NCBI RefSeq assembly: GCF_005405485.1
Contig: NZ_BJED01000001.1
Span: 124,001 to 188,000 of the forward strand
From: Enterococcus hulanensis
GTDB lineage: Bacteria; Bacillota; Bacilli; Lactobacillales; Enterococcaceae
Reading direction: 5' to 3'
DNA length: 64,000 bases
Shown: positions 16,516 to 25,401 of the stretch, piece after piece
Layout: every line of letters begins with the position of its first letter
Numbering within the stretch: position 1 is the stretch's first letter
Notes under the pieces: generated by a model
The model's input: only the letters and a program-made list of their open reading frames with translations
The model's database searches: none
What the model was told of the DNA's origin: nothing
Translations under genes and position numbers: made by a program

Positions 16516-17295
16516 ATGAGAGAAGATATAAAACATGCAGATATCATTGTGGTAAAGGTCGGTACTAGTCTACTAGTGTCACCGGAAACGGGAGTTCTTG
16601 AACCAGCTATTTCAAAACTGGCTGAGGTGCTGTCTGAACTGATGGCGACTGGAAAGAAGCTTATCTTAATTTCTTCGGGAGCTGTGGGTGCTGGCCTTAC
16701 GCAATTAGGTGCGGTCTCCAAGTTTACGGCAGCGGCTGTTGGTCAGGGGATATTGACCAGTCTCTATGAAGCGGCGTTCAGAGAACATGAGCAAGCAATC
16801 GGACAGCTATTAGTGAGTCGTGAGATTTTAGCGGTAGCAGAAAGTCGACAGGCTTTTACTGAAACGATCCATGAACTCTTAGCTCATGGAATTTTACCGA
16901 TCATTAATGAAAATGATGCAGTAACGATTGATGGAGAAGAGTGCCAAAACAAGTTTGAGGATAATGACGAATTATCCTTATTAGTAGCCGAAGCGGTTCA
17001 AGCAGATTTGCTGGTGATGCTGACGGATGTCAACGGCTTATATTCGGAAAATCCGTTAGTCAATGAACAGGCGACGATGATTTCTCATTTGAGTGAAATT
17101 GATCAGCGTTTATTGGAAGAATCCGATCCTCACTTGGGAGAGCTGAGCCGCGGCGGGATCAAGAGTAAGTTAAAAACAGCGACAGGGGCATTGACTGCAG
17201 ATATTTCCATGGTTTTGGCAAATGGCAAGAGTCCGTATGTGCTGTTTGATATTTTGGCAGGACGGGAAGTCGGAACTTTGTTTAAAAAACATTAA
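16516..17295 (+). CDS. proB: Glutamate 5-kinase-like protein, no PUA domain
   Basis: A 259-residue amino-acid kinase of the ProB type, which makes gamma-glutamyl phosphate from glutamate and ATP. The motifs are VVKVGTSLL (near 12-20), ISSGAVGAG (51-59), ENDAVTIDGEECQNKFEDNDELS (137-159) and RGGIKSK (near 215). It lacks the C-terminal PUA domain of long ProB enzymes, as in other short forms. No proA follows. Instead it heads a peptide/5-oxoproline operon, so it may act in glutamate or pyroglutamate metabolism rather than in a complete proline pathway. The start is an ATG with a modest AAGG site. Confidence 0.8.
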   Translation: MREDIKHADIIVVKVGTSLLVSPETGVLEPAISKLAEVLSELMATGKKLILISSGAVGAGLTQLGAVSKFTAAAVGQGILTSLYEAAFREHEQAIGQLLVSREILAVAESRQAFTETIHELLAHGILPIINENDAVTIDGEECQNKFEDNDELSLLVAEAVQADLLVMLTDVNGLYSENPLVNEQATMISHLSEIDQRLLEESDPHLGELSRGGIKSKLKTATGALTADISMVLANGKSPYVLFDILAGREVGTLFKKH

Positions 17296-17316
17296 TACAT
17301 AAAGGGAGGGAAAGTG

Positions 17317-20300
17317 ATGTTAAGAGTACAGGAGCAATTACCTTTTTCCAAACAGCGAGAAGCGATTCAGGCGGCTTTGATCTCAGGATTTTTTAGTGAG
17401 CAGGCGACATTTCCAATTGCTAGTACGACCGAGGGAGAGTTCGCGCCATCCATGGAGGAGTTATCTGATTGGGTGAAAAGCAAGACTCGAACTGAAAAAC
17501 AGCCGGAGGATTACCAAGCGACCAATGAGTATGCGGAAGCGGTGATCGATTTTGAGTGGCGCGATGTAACAGGCTTAGAGAAGATATTTAGTACCGGCCC
17601 TTTCTTGCGAGATCAGAATCATGATTTTTTGCCTGATGAGCTGGCGTTGAGATTGATCATTCCAGAAGAGTGCGATGGCTCGGTCATGGTGGCGGCGAGT
17701 AATTTTGCCTTTCGTCTTGGGATGGAGACAACGTCTATCAATGATTGGCTGTTAGTTGAGAAATATGAAGGCGGTCCTGCAATTTTATTCAGAGAAGCAG
17801 AACGCTGCCAAATCCTGCAACAGGATGAGCTGGTTATTATAGAAGGAACAGGAAAAGAGCTGGAGGAGTTTTCGGCTATTTTGTGTGAGCAGTTTCCACA
17901 GCTTTCGACTTTTGAAACGTGGACCAGCTATCTGCAGAAGTTGGTCGACAGTTTTCTGCTGAAAAATTTGGATGGGCAGCTAGCTTATGCTGCAAGTACA
18001 GCGACAGATAATGTGACTGTCTACGTATCACCAGAACTTCTGCAGCGTCAAAAAGAAATCGAATCGGCTTTTCCTAAGACGACCTTCATCAATCATCGAT
18101 CCATGGTTGAGGCTTGGCAGAAAGATTTTGATTTGACTTGGGAAATCGATGAGTTTTTACAGATGCTCACCTCTGTTTATCCGAAAATTCAGGCAGGAGA
18201 TCAGGTAGAGATTCAAGGCGTTCTAAGTGAAGATCGTCAAGTACGAAAAGAATTGAAGGGAAAAATCGAAGCAGAGTTAGCGCAGCGTAAGGCAACAGGC
18301 TCTGTTGAATTGATTTGTGCTCATAAGCAGGGTTTTTCGTGGATCAACGAGGTACTTATTCCTAAGCTGAAAAGTCAGAAAATTGAAAAGATTACAATTG
18401 CTTTTAAGCCGTTTTTACCGGATGGTGTGACGGAATGGACCGAGGAGTCGGGGGCGACGCCTTCTTATAATAATGTAAATGGTCATGATCCGGAGAAATG
18501 GAATGACTTGCCGATCCGCTATTTGCAGGAATTGTATCCGATTCAAGATAATTTGATGGCGGCCTTTGATTTGAAGGCAGATCAGGTCGAGTTTGTCACC
18601 TATTCTGGCGAGGAAGAGCTGACCTATGAGGTAGCGGTGCAGACTGAGTCGGGTACGGAGCGCTGGACTTATCAGGCAAGCTACTCTGAAAGACCTTACC
18701 TTAGCGAGTATCCGGGAATGGGCAAGGTTCATCCGCCGACTGGCAGACTCCAGGTGAAAATCAATGGGGAAAATTATTTAACAGAAGAATTCGCGACGGA
18801 CATTGAAAAAATCTGGACGCATTATCAAGAGGATGTATTACCGAAATGTCGGAAATGGATCGAAAAACGAGCAGCAGGAGAAGTTTCGAAGGATCAGCAG
18901 CCGTTGTTTGCTCAATTAAAGCTAGATATTCTTGCTAGCGAACCCGATGAGCGTCTTTCTAGCCGAAATGATTTGCTGTCGAGTTTAGACGCGCTGCATG
19001 AGGATCTTTATTTTGCCGGAGCCGATTATTTTAAAAATTATGGCTTGGAGGCCTGCGGCGAAATGTTTGAAGAACCGGGATTGATCTTACCGGTGATTCG
19101 TCAGAACACTGGGCGACCACAATTTAAAGCAACGCTTTTTGAACAGGTAAAAAAGGAGCCGCAAATTATTACAGAGGGTCAAGTCTTGGCTCACCCGACT
19201 GATCGCAAAGAAGTGAATTGTACGCTTCAATCAATTGCTTATCATCAGCAGCAATTAGTTGCGACGATCAAGGTCGATGGTGTAGCGGCGAATGTAGTAG
19301 CAGCTTATGCGAAATTATTGGAGCAAGGGCTAGTGGCGCAGGAGTTTGATTTTGGTTTATATGACGGGCTTGTCTTTCAAGTGGCTGATCAGCGTTTTGC
19401 AGTAAGAAAAATGCCAGAAAAAGCAGAAGTCGAACAGGATTTAACGATCGATCAGATTGATTTATTACCAGATCAAGTCATTGGCTATGAGGAATATTTG
19501 ACGATTATTGATCAGTTGAAGCGAGTGCCGCAGATCGCGGTTTATAAAATAGCTACTTCATATTTGGGTCGAGAAATCTATGCAATCGAGTTATTACCGA
19601 AGCACGCAGGTTCCGGTTATCTCTCGAAAACGAAGCGATTGACGAATCATCCATCAGAGATCATCAACGCGCGTCATCATGCCAACGAAGTTTCGGGAAC
19701 GAATGGCGCCTTCTTACTATTGAAGGAATTATTGATCGATCCGAAATATCAGGATCTGGCGGACCGATTGAATCTGGTGATTGTACCTTTAGAAAATGTG
19801 GACGGCGCGGCGATTCATTATGAGCTGCAAAAGACGACGCCTGAATGGAAATTACATGTGGCACGCTTTAATGGCGTTGGAAAAGAGTTTTACCATGAAT
19901 ATTTCAATCTTGAAACGCAGCATACCGAAGCAATGGGGATGACTCGTTTGTATGTACGCTTCGTTCCTGATGTGATGGTGGATAACCACGGAGTACCTAC
20001 CCACGAATGGGAACAGCCATTTTCCGGTTATACTTCACCGTCATATAAAGGCTTCTGGCTTCCTCGTTCATTGCTGTACGGCTATTTTTGGGTCGCGACG
20101 AATGATGAATATCGTTCCAATATCGTGTTGAATAAACAGATTGAGGATGCGATCGCGGATGCCATCGGCGCTGTTCCGGAAATGAAGCGATGGAATGAGG
20201 AGTGGGCGGCACAATTTGAAGTGTATGCTCATAAGTGGCTGCCTAAGATGTTTCCGGCAGATTATTACAAGGAAATGATCAATTATTGGATTGGGTTTGA

Positions 20301-20556
20301 AGCTGATCCGCAGCATCGTTACCCATCGATTCGTTTTCCGTGGCTGACCTCGGTAGCTTATACAAGTGAGGTCGCGGATGAAACGGCCCAAGGGGAATAC
20401 TTAACGCTGTGTGCTCAAGCCCATGTGGTTCATGATTTAGCGACGATTGATTTGCTACTGGAGGCAACCACTCTTTATCAAACTTCGTCAGTTTTAACAG
20501 ACGAGGAAATAACTATCAGCTATACTCGGCTGCGGCCGATTATTGCATCACATTAA
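17317..20556 (+). CDS. Large M14-family zinc carboxypeptidase
   Basis: A 1079-residue protein whose C-terminal third carries an M14 metallopeptidase domain (about 730-1000). Zinc ligands are H788-x-x-E791 in RHHANE, with H891 in VDNHG as the likely third ligand. The N-terminal two thirds are long alpha/beta regions I do not recognise. No signal peptide is seen, so it is probably cytoplasmic. I chose the ATG at 17317 because GGGAGGG ends six bases before it; the GTG at 17314 is also possible. It lies 21 bases after the kinase gene and 15 bases before the DUF969 gene, so it belongs to the same operon. Peptides ending or beginning with pyroglutamate are plausible substrates, by inference. Confidence 0.82.
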   Translation: MLRVQEQLPFSKQREAIQAALISGFFSEQATFPIASTTEGEFAPSMEELSDWVKSKTRTEKQPEDYQATNEYAEAVIDFEWRDVTGLEKIFSTGPFLRDQNHDFLPDELALRLIIPEECDGSVMVAASNFAFRLGMETTSINDWLLVEKYEGGPAILFREAERCQILQQDELVIIEGTGKELEEFSAILCEQFPQLSTFETWTSYLQKLVDSFLLKNLDGQLAYAASTATDNVTVYVSPELLQRQKEIESAFPKTTFINHRSMVEAWQKDFDLTWEIDEFLQMLTSVYPKIQAGDQVEIQGVLSEDRQVRKELKGKIEAELAQRKATGSVELICAHKQGFSWINEVLIPKLKSQKIEKITIAFKPFLPDGVTEWTEESGATPSYNNVNGHDPEKWNDLPIRYLQELYPIQDNLMAAFDLKADQVEFVTYSGEEELTYEVAVQTESGTERWTYQASYSERPYLSEYPGMGKVHPPTGRLQVKINGENYLTEEFATDIEKIWTHYQEDVLPKCRKWIEKRAAGEVSKDQQPLFAQLKLDILASEPDERLSSRNDLLSSLDALHEDLYFAGADYFKNYGLEACGEMFEEPGLILPVIRQNTGRPQFKATLFEQVKKEPQIITEGQVLAHPTDRKEVNCTLQSIAYHQQQLVATIKVDGVAANVVAAYAKLLEQGLVAQEFDFGLYDGLVFQVADQRFAVRKMPEKAEVEQDLTIDQIDLLPDQVIGYEEYLTIIDQLKRVPQIAVYKIATSYLGREIYAIELLPKHAGSGYLSKTKRLTNHPSEIINARHHANEVSGTNGAFLLLKELLIDPKYQDLADRLNLVIVPLENVDGAAIHYELQKTTPEWKLHVARFNGVGKEFYHEYFNLETQHTEAMGMTRLYVRFVPDVMVDNHGVPTHEWEQPFSGYTSPSYKGFWLPRSLLYGYFWVATNDEYRSNIVLNKQIEDAIADAIGAVPEMKRWNEEWAAQFEVYAHKWLPKMFPADYYKEMINYWIGFEADPQHRYPSIRFPWLTSVAYTSEVADETAQGEYLTLCAQAHVVHDLATIDLLLEATTLYQTSSVLTDEEITISYTRLRPIIASH

Positions 20557-20571
20557 GGAGGAAAATTTTAT

Positions 20572-21252
20572 ATGGAATTAGTTAAGTTAATAGGTATTTT
20601 AATTGTTATTATCGGCTTTGCCTTAAAGCTAGATTCGATTCTGATCATCTTAGTAGCGGCGATCGTTACAGCGATCACCGGTGGTTTGGGAGTCGAAGGA
20701 TTGTTGACGACATTAGGAACCAGTTTTGTTTCTAACCGTTCGATGGCGATTTTCATTTTAATCATGTTAGTAACGGGTACTTTGGAACGAAATGGTCTGA
20801 AGGAATCTGCGGCGAAGCTGATTGGAAAAATCAAAAATGCTTCAGCTGGAGCGGTAATTGGCGCCTATGGTGTGATGCGCTCGATCTTTGCGGCCTTCAA
20901 TATTAGTTTTGGCGGTGTGGCAGGTTTTGTCCGTCCAATCATTATGCCAATGGTGATCGGTTCGATTGAAGCCAAAGGCAAAGAGCCAGAAGAGGATTAT
21001 GTTGAAGAATTAAAAGGAATGTCATCAGGGATGGAAAATATTGCTTGGTTCTTCTTCCAAGTATTGTTCGTTGGTGGACCAGGAGCTTTGCTGGTGCAGG
21101 CGACACTAAAAGATTTAGGATACGAAACAAGCCTGCTTGATTTGGCGAAGGTTGAAATTCCGGTGGCCTTGTTCGCTGTTATTGTAGCGATTGTTTACTA
21201 CTTCTTAAAAGATCGAAAACTTTACAAAAAATACTACGGTAACGATAAGTAG
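20572..21252 (+). CDS. 5-oxoproline transporter subunit, DUF969 family
   Basis: A 226-residue membrane protein with about five or six segments that fits DUF969. The family pairs with DUF979 and often lies beside pyroglutamyl peptidase, and it is commonly named a 5-oxoproline transporter subunit. A good AAGGAGG site lies before the ATG, and the stop is 12 bases before the DUF979 start. It probably forms a two-part permease with DUF979 in the cytoplasmic membrane. The transport role rests on family annotation and context. Confidence 0.85.
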   Translation: MELVKLIGILIVIIGFALKLDSILIILVAAIVTAITGGLGVEGLLTTLGTSFVSNRSMAIFILIMLVTGTLERNGLKESAAKLIGKIKNASAGAVIGAYGVMRSIFAAFNISFGGVAGFVRPIIMPMVIGSIEAKGKEPEEDYVEELKGMSSGMENIAWFFFQVLFVGGPGALLVQATLKDLGYETSLLDLAKVEIPVALFAVIVAIVYYFLKDRKLYKKYYGNDK

Positions 21253-21264
21253 GGAGGAAAGCAG

Positions 21265-22209
21265 ATGTCATTTTTTCTAAGTCAAGAAGTCTTATTATCT
21301 GAAAAATTACTTGAAATTATATATATTATTATGGGAGCTGTCGCTGTCTATACTGGGATCAAAAATGCCCGCGACAAAGACAACGCGACGCCGATCGGAA
21401 CAGCGATCTTCTGGTGTGCATTAGGTGTGGTAATGATGTTTGGCCGCTGGATTCCGCCAATGATCAATGGGGTATTAGTCATTATTATGACCCTGCCGCC
21501 AATTTTTAAAAAGGTCAGCAAAGGAAAAGAAAGTGCGCCGACAGAAACGGTTACTAAGAAAATGGCGGATAAGATTGGGATGAAGATATTTATTCCGGCC
21601 TTATCAATGGGGATCTTTGCGATTATTTTCGCGGTGTTTACTCAATTAGGCGCTTTAGTTGGTGTCGGAGTTGGTGTATTAGTAGCAATCGTTATTTTGA
21701 TGATTTATTCAAATTCAAACAAGCCAAAGGTATTCTTAGATGATGCCGAACGGATGCTGTCAACTGTAGGTCCATTAAGTATGTTGCCAATGCTGCTAGC
21801 GAGTTTGGGTGCGATCTTTACCGCGGCAGGAGTTGGGGAAGTAATCTCAGAGCTGGTAGCGAAAGTAATACCTAAGGGCAATGTGAATTTAGGGATCATT
21901 GTTTTTGCGATCGGCATGATGCTGTTTACGATGATTATGGGGAATGCCTTTGCGGCGATCACAGTAATGACAGTCGGAATTGGTGCGCCATTTGTTTTAG
22001 CTTATGGTGCTGATCCAGTCTTGATCGGTATGGTAGCCTTGACCTGCGGGTATTGCGGGACGTTGTGCACACCAATGGCGGCGAACTTCAATATCGTGCC
22101 TGTCGCGATGTTAGAAATGAAGGACCGTTTTGGCGTTATCAAGAACCAAGCTGTTTTAGCAGTTATTTTCTTAGTATTCCAAATTGGCTATATGATTCTA
22201 TTTAAATAG
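21265..22209 (+). CDS. 5-oxoproline transporter subunit, DUF979 family
   Basis: A 314-residue membrane protein with about nine segments, matching DUF979. It has the conserved GNAFAAITVMTVGIGAPF block and the CGYCGTLCTPMAANFN block near the C-terminus, which look like re-entrant transport motifs. AGGGAGG lies upstream of the ATG. It is the partner of the DUF969 gene and precedes pcp by 29 bases, so the operon links uptake with release of pyroglutamate. Confidence 0.85.
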   Translation: MSFFLSQEVLLSEKLLEIIYIIMGAVAVYTGIKNARDKDNATPIGTAIFWCALGVVMMFGRWIPPMINGVLVIIMTLPPIFKKVSKGKESAPTETVTKKMADKIGMKIFIPALSMGIFAIIFAVFTQLGALVGVGVGVLVAIVILMIYSNSNKPKVFLDDAERMLSTVGPLSMLPMLLASLGAIFTAAGVGEVISELVAKVIPKGNVNLGIIVFAIGMMLFTMIMGNAFAAITVMTVGIGAPFVLAYGADPVLIGMVALTCGYCGTLCTPMAANFNIVPVAMLEMKDRFGVIKNQAVLAVIFLVFQIGYMILFK

Positions 22210-22238
22210 AAATATTTTGAAAGAAAAAGGTGAATGTG

Positions 22239-22883
22239 ATGAAAGTATTAATTACCGGTTTTGATCCCTTTGGCGGAGCAAAAATAAATCCTGCGTTTGA
22301 GGCAGTAAAATTATTGCCTGATACGATTGAAGGAGCAGAGATCCATAAATTAGAAATCCCGACTGTTTTCAAAAAGGACGGCGAGGTTCTGGCAAAGGCG
22401 ATTGAAGAACAACAGCCAGACATTGTCATTTGTGTCGGACAGGCAGGCGGTCGTTCAGATATCTCGATCGAAAAAGTTGCGATCAATTTAATGGAAGCCC
22501 GTATTCCAGATAACGAACAGCAGCAGCCATTGAACCAAGTGATTTTCGAAGACGGCGAAACAGCTTATTTTGCGACAATTCCAGTTAAGGCAATGGTCAG
22601 CAAAGTCAAAGCAGCAGGCATTCCATCAAGTGTTTCATACACAGCAGGAACATTCGTCTGTAACGATATCATGTATCGCTTGCTGTATTTAGCAGATAAG
22701 CAAAACAAAAATATCAAAGGCGGATTCATCCATGTTCCGTATTTGCCTGAACAAGTTTTAGACTTGCCGATTGGAACGCCAAGTTTGTCAGTTGAGACGA
22801 TTGCTAAAGGTCTGGAAGCCGCAGTTGCTGCCGCAGTGACAACGGATGAAGATCAAAATGTCGCAATGGGAACAATTATGTAA
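22239..22883 (+). CDS. pcp: Pyroglutamyl-peptidase I
   Basis: A 214-residue cysteine peptidase of family C15 that removes N-terminal pyroglutamate from peptides. The catalytic triad is E78, C141 (TAGTFVCND) and H165 ([10 protein letters not shown]), all in place, with the family N-terminus [12 protein letters not shown] chose the ATG at 22239 with AAAAAGG upstream; an upstream GTG at 22230 overlaps the ribosome site. It is the last gene of the operon and is followed by a terminator. Together with the transporter it suggests use of pyroglutamyl peptides or free 5-oxoproline. Confidence 0.95.
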   Translation: MKVLITGFDPFGGAKINPAFEAVKLLPDTIEGAEIHKLEIPTVFKKDGEVLAKAIEEQQPDIVICVGQAGGRSDISIEKVAINLMEARIPDNEQQQPLNQVIFEDGETAYFATIPVKAMVSKVKAAGIPSSVSYTAGTFVCNDIMYRLLYLADKQNKNIKGGFIHVPYLPEQVLDLPIGTPSLSVETIAKGLEAAVAAAVTTDEDQNVAMGTIM

Positions 22884-22899
22884 ATATAATAGAAGGAAG

Positions 22900-22932
22900 A
22901 TCGAGCATTGTAATTTGTGCTCGATTTTTTTA
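22900..22932 (+). terminator. Intrinsic terminator after pcp
   Basis: ATCGAGCA pairs with TGCTCGAT around a 10-base loop, followed by six Ts. It closes the operon. Confidence 0.88.
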
Positions 22933-22945
22933 TTAAAATAATTCC

Positions 22946-22974
22946 TTTATTGCGAATATCGGAAAGGGTATAAT
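22946..22974 (+). promoter_or_regulatory. Promoter of DUF2142 gene
   Basis: TATAAT (22969-22974) with TTTATT (22946-22951) 17 bases upstream. The -10 lies just before an ATG at 22979, which argues that the true start is the downstream ATG at 23033. Confidence 0.5.
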
Positions 22975-23032
22975 TGAAATGGTCATTGAATGGGGTGGTA
23001 TTATCGATAAATTAACAGACGGGGGCTTGAAT

Positions 23033-24430
23033 ATGTTAGGTACTATAAAAAGAATCACTTTTCCTAATCGACTGTTTTTACTGTTAGCAGTCATCTTCGG
23101 ATTATTGATGATCAACATTGTTCCGCCAGTTCAAGCACCTGATGAGATCGGTCATTTTATTAAGGCGTATGCTTTTTCAGAATTAAAGGTGAAGCCTCAG
23201 GCTGTAAGCAAGAAGTTCTCAAAAAACGAGAGTACCTGGGGAAAGTTTGGTTTTGAAGTTCCTTATGAAATGAAAAGTATGAATTCCTATGCTGTAGATA
23301 AAAACGGTAAGAACGCAAAATATCCTTATCAATATAAAGTCGATGCGCAGAAAATCAAAAATGGAGAAAAGGCCTTTATTGGTACCGGTGGGATCACGAA
23401 TTACTTCTTTGTTAATTACATTCCTCAAATTATCGGTATCAAAATAGGAAAAGCATTAGGAAAACCTATTATTTGGCAATATTACGCTGCAAGGTATTTA
23501 AATTTGATTTTCTATATCTTGATCGTATCGCTGGCAATCAAAAGATTTCCTTTTTCGAAATTAGGGGCAACGATCCTTGGCTTGAATCCGATGGCGCTCT
23601 TTTTGGCTTCCTCAGTTTCTGGCGATGCGATGATCATTGCAGTGAGCTTCTATTTTATCTCATGGATCTCATCGTTGATTGGAAAAGAGACAATCTCCGA
23701 CATGAAGCTGGCTTTCAGCGCGCTATTAATGGTGAATTTAGTTTTATTAAAACCGACGCTGATCGTATTAGGAATGTTGTTTTTCTTGATTCCCAATAAG
23801 TCTTTCAGTATTAAGCGAAAAGCGATATGGGGAAGTAGTATTTTTGTTGCCTGTATTCTGTTTTATGTATTGTGGAATCGAATGATGATCGACCAGCAGC
23901 TTCTTTATCGTGATTTTGCGAATCCTAGTGAACAGGTCACGAAGTTTTTAAAAGAGCCATCGCTCTTTTTTGAGAATTTTCGCGACAATTATCTATTTGG
24001 AACAAAAGGCGATCATATCGTTTACTCTTTTGTCGGGATGTTTGGTTTGCTAGATGCGCCGATGGGCTTTCACTGGGTGGTACTATACTGCATGACACTG
24101 GTTGGTGCCTGCTTTGTGCAGGAAAAAGACAGTCAAGGGCTCATTTTTCATCAGCGAGTGATCGTGGTGGCGATGATGTTTCTGTATACGATCTTGACAT
24201 TTTTCGCTCTTTATCAGATTTGGAATAAGGTTGGTCGCACTGCTTCCATCGAAGGATTGCAGGGCCGTTACTTTATTCCGGCGAGTTTACTGATCGTTCC
24301 GTTGTTTTCCAGTAGAGAAAAGATTCTCAATATTAAAAATAATAAGTTGAATATTGCCGCTTCGCTGGGTATCATCTTAGTTTTGATTGCAGCGATGATC
24401 ACATTAACAAATAGATATCCGGTTGGATAA
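23033..24430 (+). CDS. DUF2142 polytopic membrane protein
   Basis: A 465-residue membrane protein with about 11 segments and an extracellular loop after the first one. The block PPVQAPDEIGHFIKAYAFSE and the later GLNPMALFLASSVSGDA match DUF2142, a family resembling GT-C glycosyltransferases. Such proteins are thought to act on wall or surface glycans, but the substrate is unknown. I chose the ATG at 23033 because a promoter -10 lies at 22969 and GGGGG precedes it; an ATG at 22979 is in frame but would need a leaderless transcript. It is a single-gene unit. Confidence 0.8.
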   Translation: MLGTIKRITFPNRLFLLLAVIFGLLMINIVPPVQAPDEIGHFIKAYAFSELKVKPQAVSKKFSKNESTWGKFGFEVPYEMKSMNSYAVDKNGKNAKYPYQYKVDAQKIKNGEKAFIGTGGITNYFFVNYIPQIIGIKIGKALGKPIIWQYYAARYLNLIFYILIVSLAIKRFPFSKLGATILGLNPMALFLASSVSGDAMIIAVSFYFISWISSLIGKETISDMKLAFSALLMVNLVLLKPTLIVLGMLFFLIPNKSFSIKRKAIWGSSIFVACILFYVLWNRMMIDQQLLYRDFANPSEQVTKFLKEPSLFFENFRDNYLFGTKGDHIVYSFVGMFGLLDAPMGFHWVVLYCMTLVGACFVQEKDSQGLIFHQRVIVVAMMFLYTILTFFALYQIWNKVGRTASIEGLQGRYFIPASLLIVPLFSSREKILNIKNNKLNIAASLGIILVLIAAMITLTNRYPVG

Positions 24431-24433
24431 GTA

Positions 24434-24469
24434 AAGAACCTCAACGATAAATTTATCGTTAAGGCTCTT
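24434..24469. terminator. Bidirectional intrinsic terminator
   Basis: AAGA-ACCT-CAACGATAA pairs with TTATCGTT-AAGG-CTCTT to form a stem of about 16 bp. It lies between the convergent DUF2142 and FusB-type genes. Confidence 0.75.
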
Positions 24470-24474
24470 CTACT

Positions 24475-25122
24475 TTATTTCGTCACCGTTTCCCAAAAGC
24501 GTTCGAGGGTTTCTAATTGTGTTAACTGGCGATTGCATTGATCGCTGTTTGTGCAAATATAGTTGCCTTTTTTCGTGTAGGTTCCATCGCCGGAAGATTT
24601 GGTCGTTGCCAAAAAGAAGGCGACAGTACTGATTTGATTGCAGATAGCACAATGGCCTTTTTGTACGTCTGTACTAAAGGTTCCATAAACACCAGTGAAG
24701 CGGCCATCGATTTTTCGCAGCAGGTACTTGCGATTCGTTCCGCTGTCGTTCCAGCCGAGATAACTTAATTCACGAAAATCCAAGGTATCCAATTCTGGAT
24801 ACTGCATTTTTTTGACTTTGCGAAAGCTTTTTTCGATTTGTTTTGTCGAGGGAGCGTCCATTGGAATGATAAATTGCTTCATTTCCGCAAAAAGCTTTTC
24901 GAATTTCTCTCTAGTGAGTCCTGTATCAAGAAATTTCTCCCAGTAAGCTTCCAGCAATGGATCGCGGCTGAAAAATTCTTCGGTTTTTCCTTTGATTAAT
25001 GTCTGCAGAGTCGAAATCGTTTGCTTATCATTGACTGAATGGTAGGCACTGATAAGTTCGCTGACTTGTTGTTTGCAATACCAATATTCGTATGGTTTTA
25101 AAATTAATTTTTCTGTATTCAT
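24475..25122 (-). CDS. FusB-family EF-G-binding protein
   Basis: A 215-residue protein of the FusB/FusC family: an N-terminal helical domain (about 1-85) and a C-terminal treble-clef zinc domain with ligands C158-x2-C161 and C190-x5-C196. Family members bind elongation factor G and free it from stalled ribosomes, which gives fusidic acid resistance in staphylococci; chromosomal relatives in other Firmicutes are often of unknown effect. The ATG at 25122 has GAGGA upstream. The 5' region (25123-25234) carries an 18-residue leader frame and alternative hairpins, described separately, that can hide this ribosome site. Confidence 0.87.
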   Translation of the reverse strand: MNTEKLILKPYEYWYCKQQVSELISAYHSVNDKQTISTLQTLIKGKTEEFFSRDPLLEAYWEKFLDTGLTREKFEKLFAEMKQFIIPMDAPSTKQIEKSFRKVKKMQYPELDTLDFRELSYLGWNDSGTNRKYLLRKIDGRFTGVYGTFSTDVQKGHCAICNQISTVAFFLATTKSSGDGTYTKKGNYICTNSDQCNRQLTQLETLERFWETVTK

Positions 25123-25126
25123 CGTT

Positions 25127-25204
25127 TTCCTCGTTTCTGGTCTTTGAGGAAACTTTTTCCATCAAAGAACTAATAATTTACTGATTCATTATTAATTTCT
25201 TTGA
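25127..25204 (-). promoter_or_regulatory. Translational attenuator of the FusB-type gene
   Basis: Four mutually exclusive segments are visible on the minus strand. Arm 1 (25204-25188) lies inside the leader frame and pairs with arm 2 (25177-25162) as TTCTTTGA and ATTATTA blocks. Arm 2 also pairs with arm 3 (25152-25141) as TCTTTGA/TCAAAGA plus GGAAA/TTTCC. Arm 3 also pairs by TTTCCTC (25152-25146) with GAGGAAA (25133-25127), the gene's ribosome site. Stalling in the leader would free arm 2, sequester arm 3 and expose the site. A similar layout is known for fusB and ermC. Confidence 0.75.
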
Positions 25205-25234
25205 ACGTACGATACAAGATGAGCTTATCATCAT
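25178..25234 (-). CDS. Leader peptide of FusB-type attenuator
   Basis: An 18-residue frame, MMISSSCIVRSKKLIMNQ, with an excellent AAGGAGGAG site five to eight bases before two adjacent ATG codons. It contains arm 1 of the attenuator and its stop codon lies one base before arm 2. Such placement would let a ribosome paused on the frame open the arm 1-arm 2 hairpin. Confidence 0.7.
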   Translation of the reverse strand: MMISSSCIVRSKKLIMNQ

Positions 25235-25271
25235 GATCTCCTCCTTGTGCTGCATGATCCACACCTTCGAT

Positions 25272-25300
25272 AGAATAAACCATTCCGGGCATTTCTACAA
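25272..25300 (-). promoter_or_regulatory. Promoter of leader-FusB transcript
   Basis: On the minus strand TTGTAG (25300-25295) and TATTCT (25277-25272) are 17 bases apart. Transcription would start near 25265, about 30 bases before the leader peptide. Confidence 0.55.
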
Positions 25301-25324
25301 GCTTTTTTGATTAATCAAAAATAG

Positions 25325-25363
25325 TTGCCAAAGTAAACTAATTGTTTTATACTCAAATTAGTT
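25325..25363 (+). promoter_or_regulatory. MarR promoter with overlapping operator
   Basis: TTGCCA (25325-25330) and TATACT (25348-25353) are 17 bases apart. AACTAATT (25336-25343) and AATTAGTT (25356-25363) form an inverted repeat around the -10, fitting autorepression by the MarR protein downstream. A further 18-bp palindrome, TTTTTGATTAATCAAAAA, lies at 25303-25320. Confidence 0.6.
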
Positions 25364-25401
25364 GATATAGTAAACTATCAAAGGGAAGGTCGTGATACTG
25401 C

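Noticed and set aside
16516-17295. Ordinary proline biosynthesis pair proB-proA
   Set aside because: No proA is adjacent; the next gene is an M14 peptidase, so a plain proline operon is not supported within this window.
18415-18732. 105-codon open frame on the minus strand inside the M14 gene
   Set aside because: It lies fully within a well-supported gene on the other strand and has no ribosome site or recognisable protein pattern.
20068-20391. 107-codon minus-strand frame inside the M14 gene
   Set aside because: It is antisense to the conserved catalytic region and shows no coding signs of its own.
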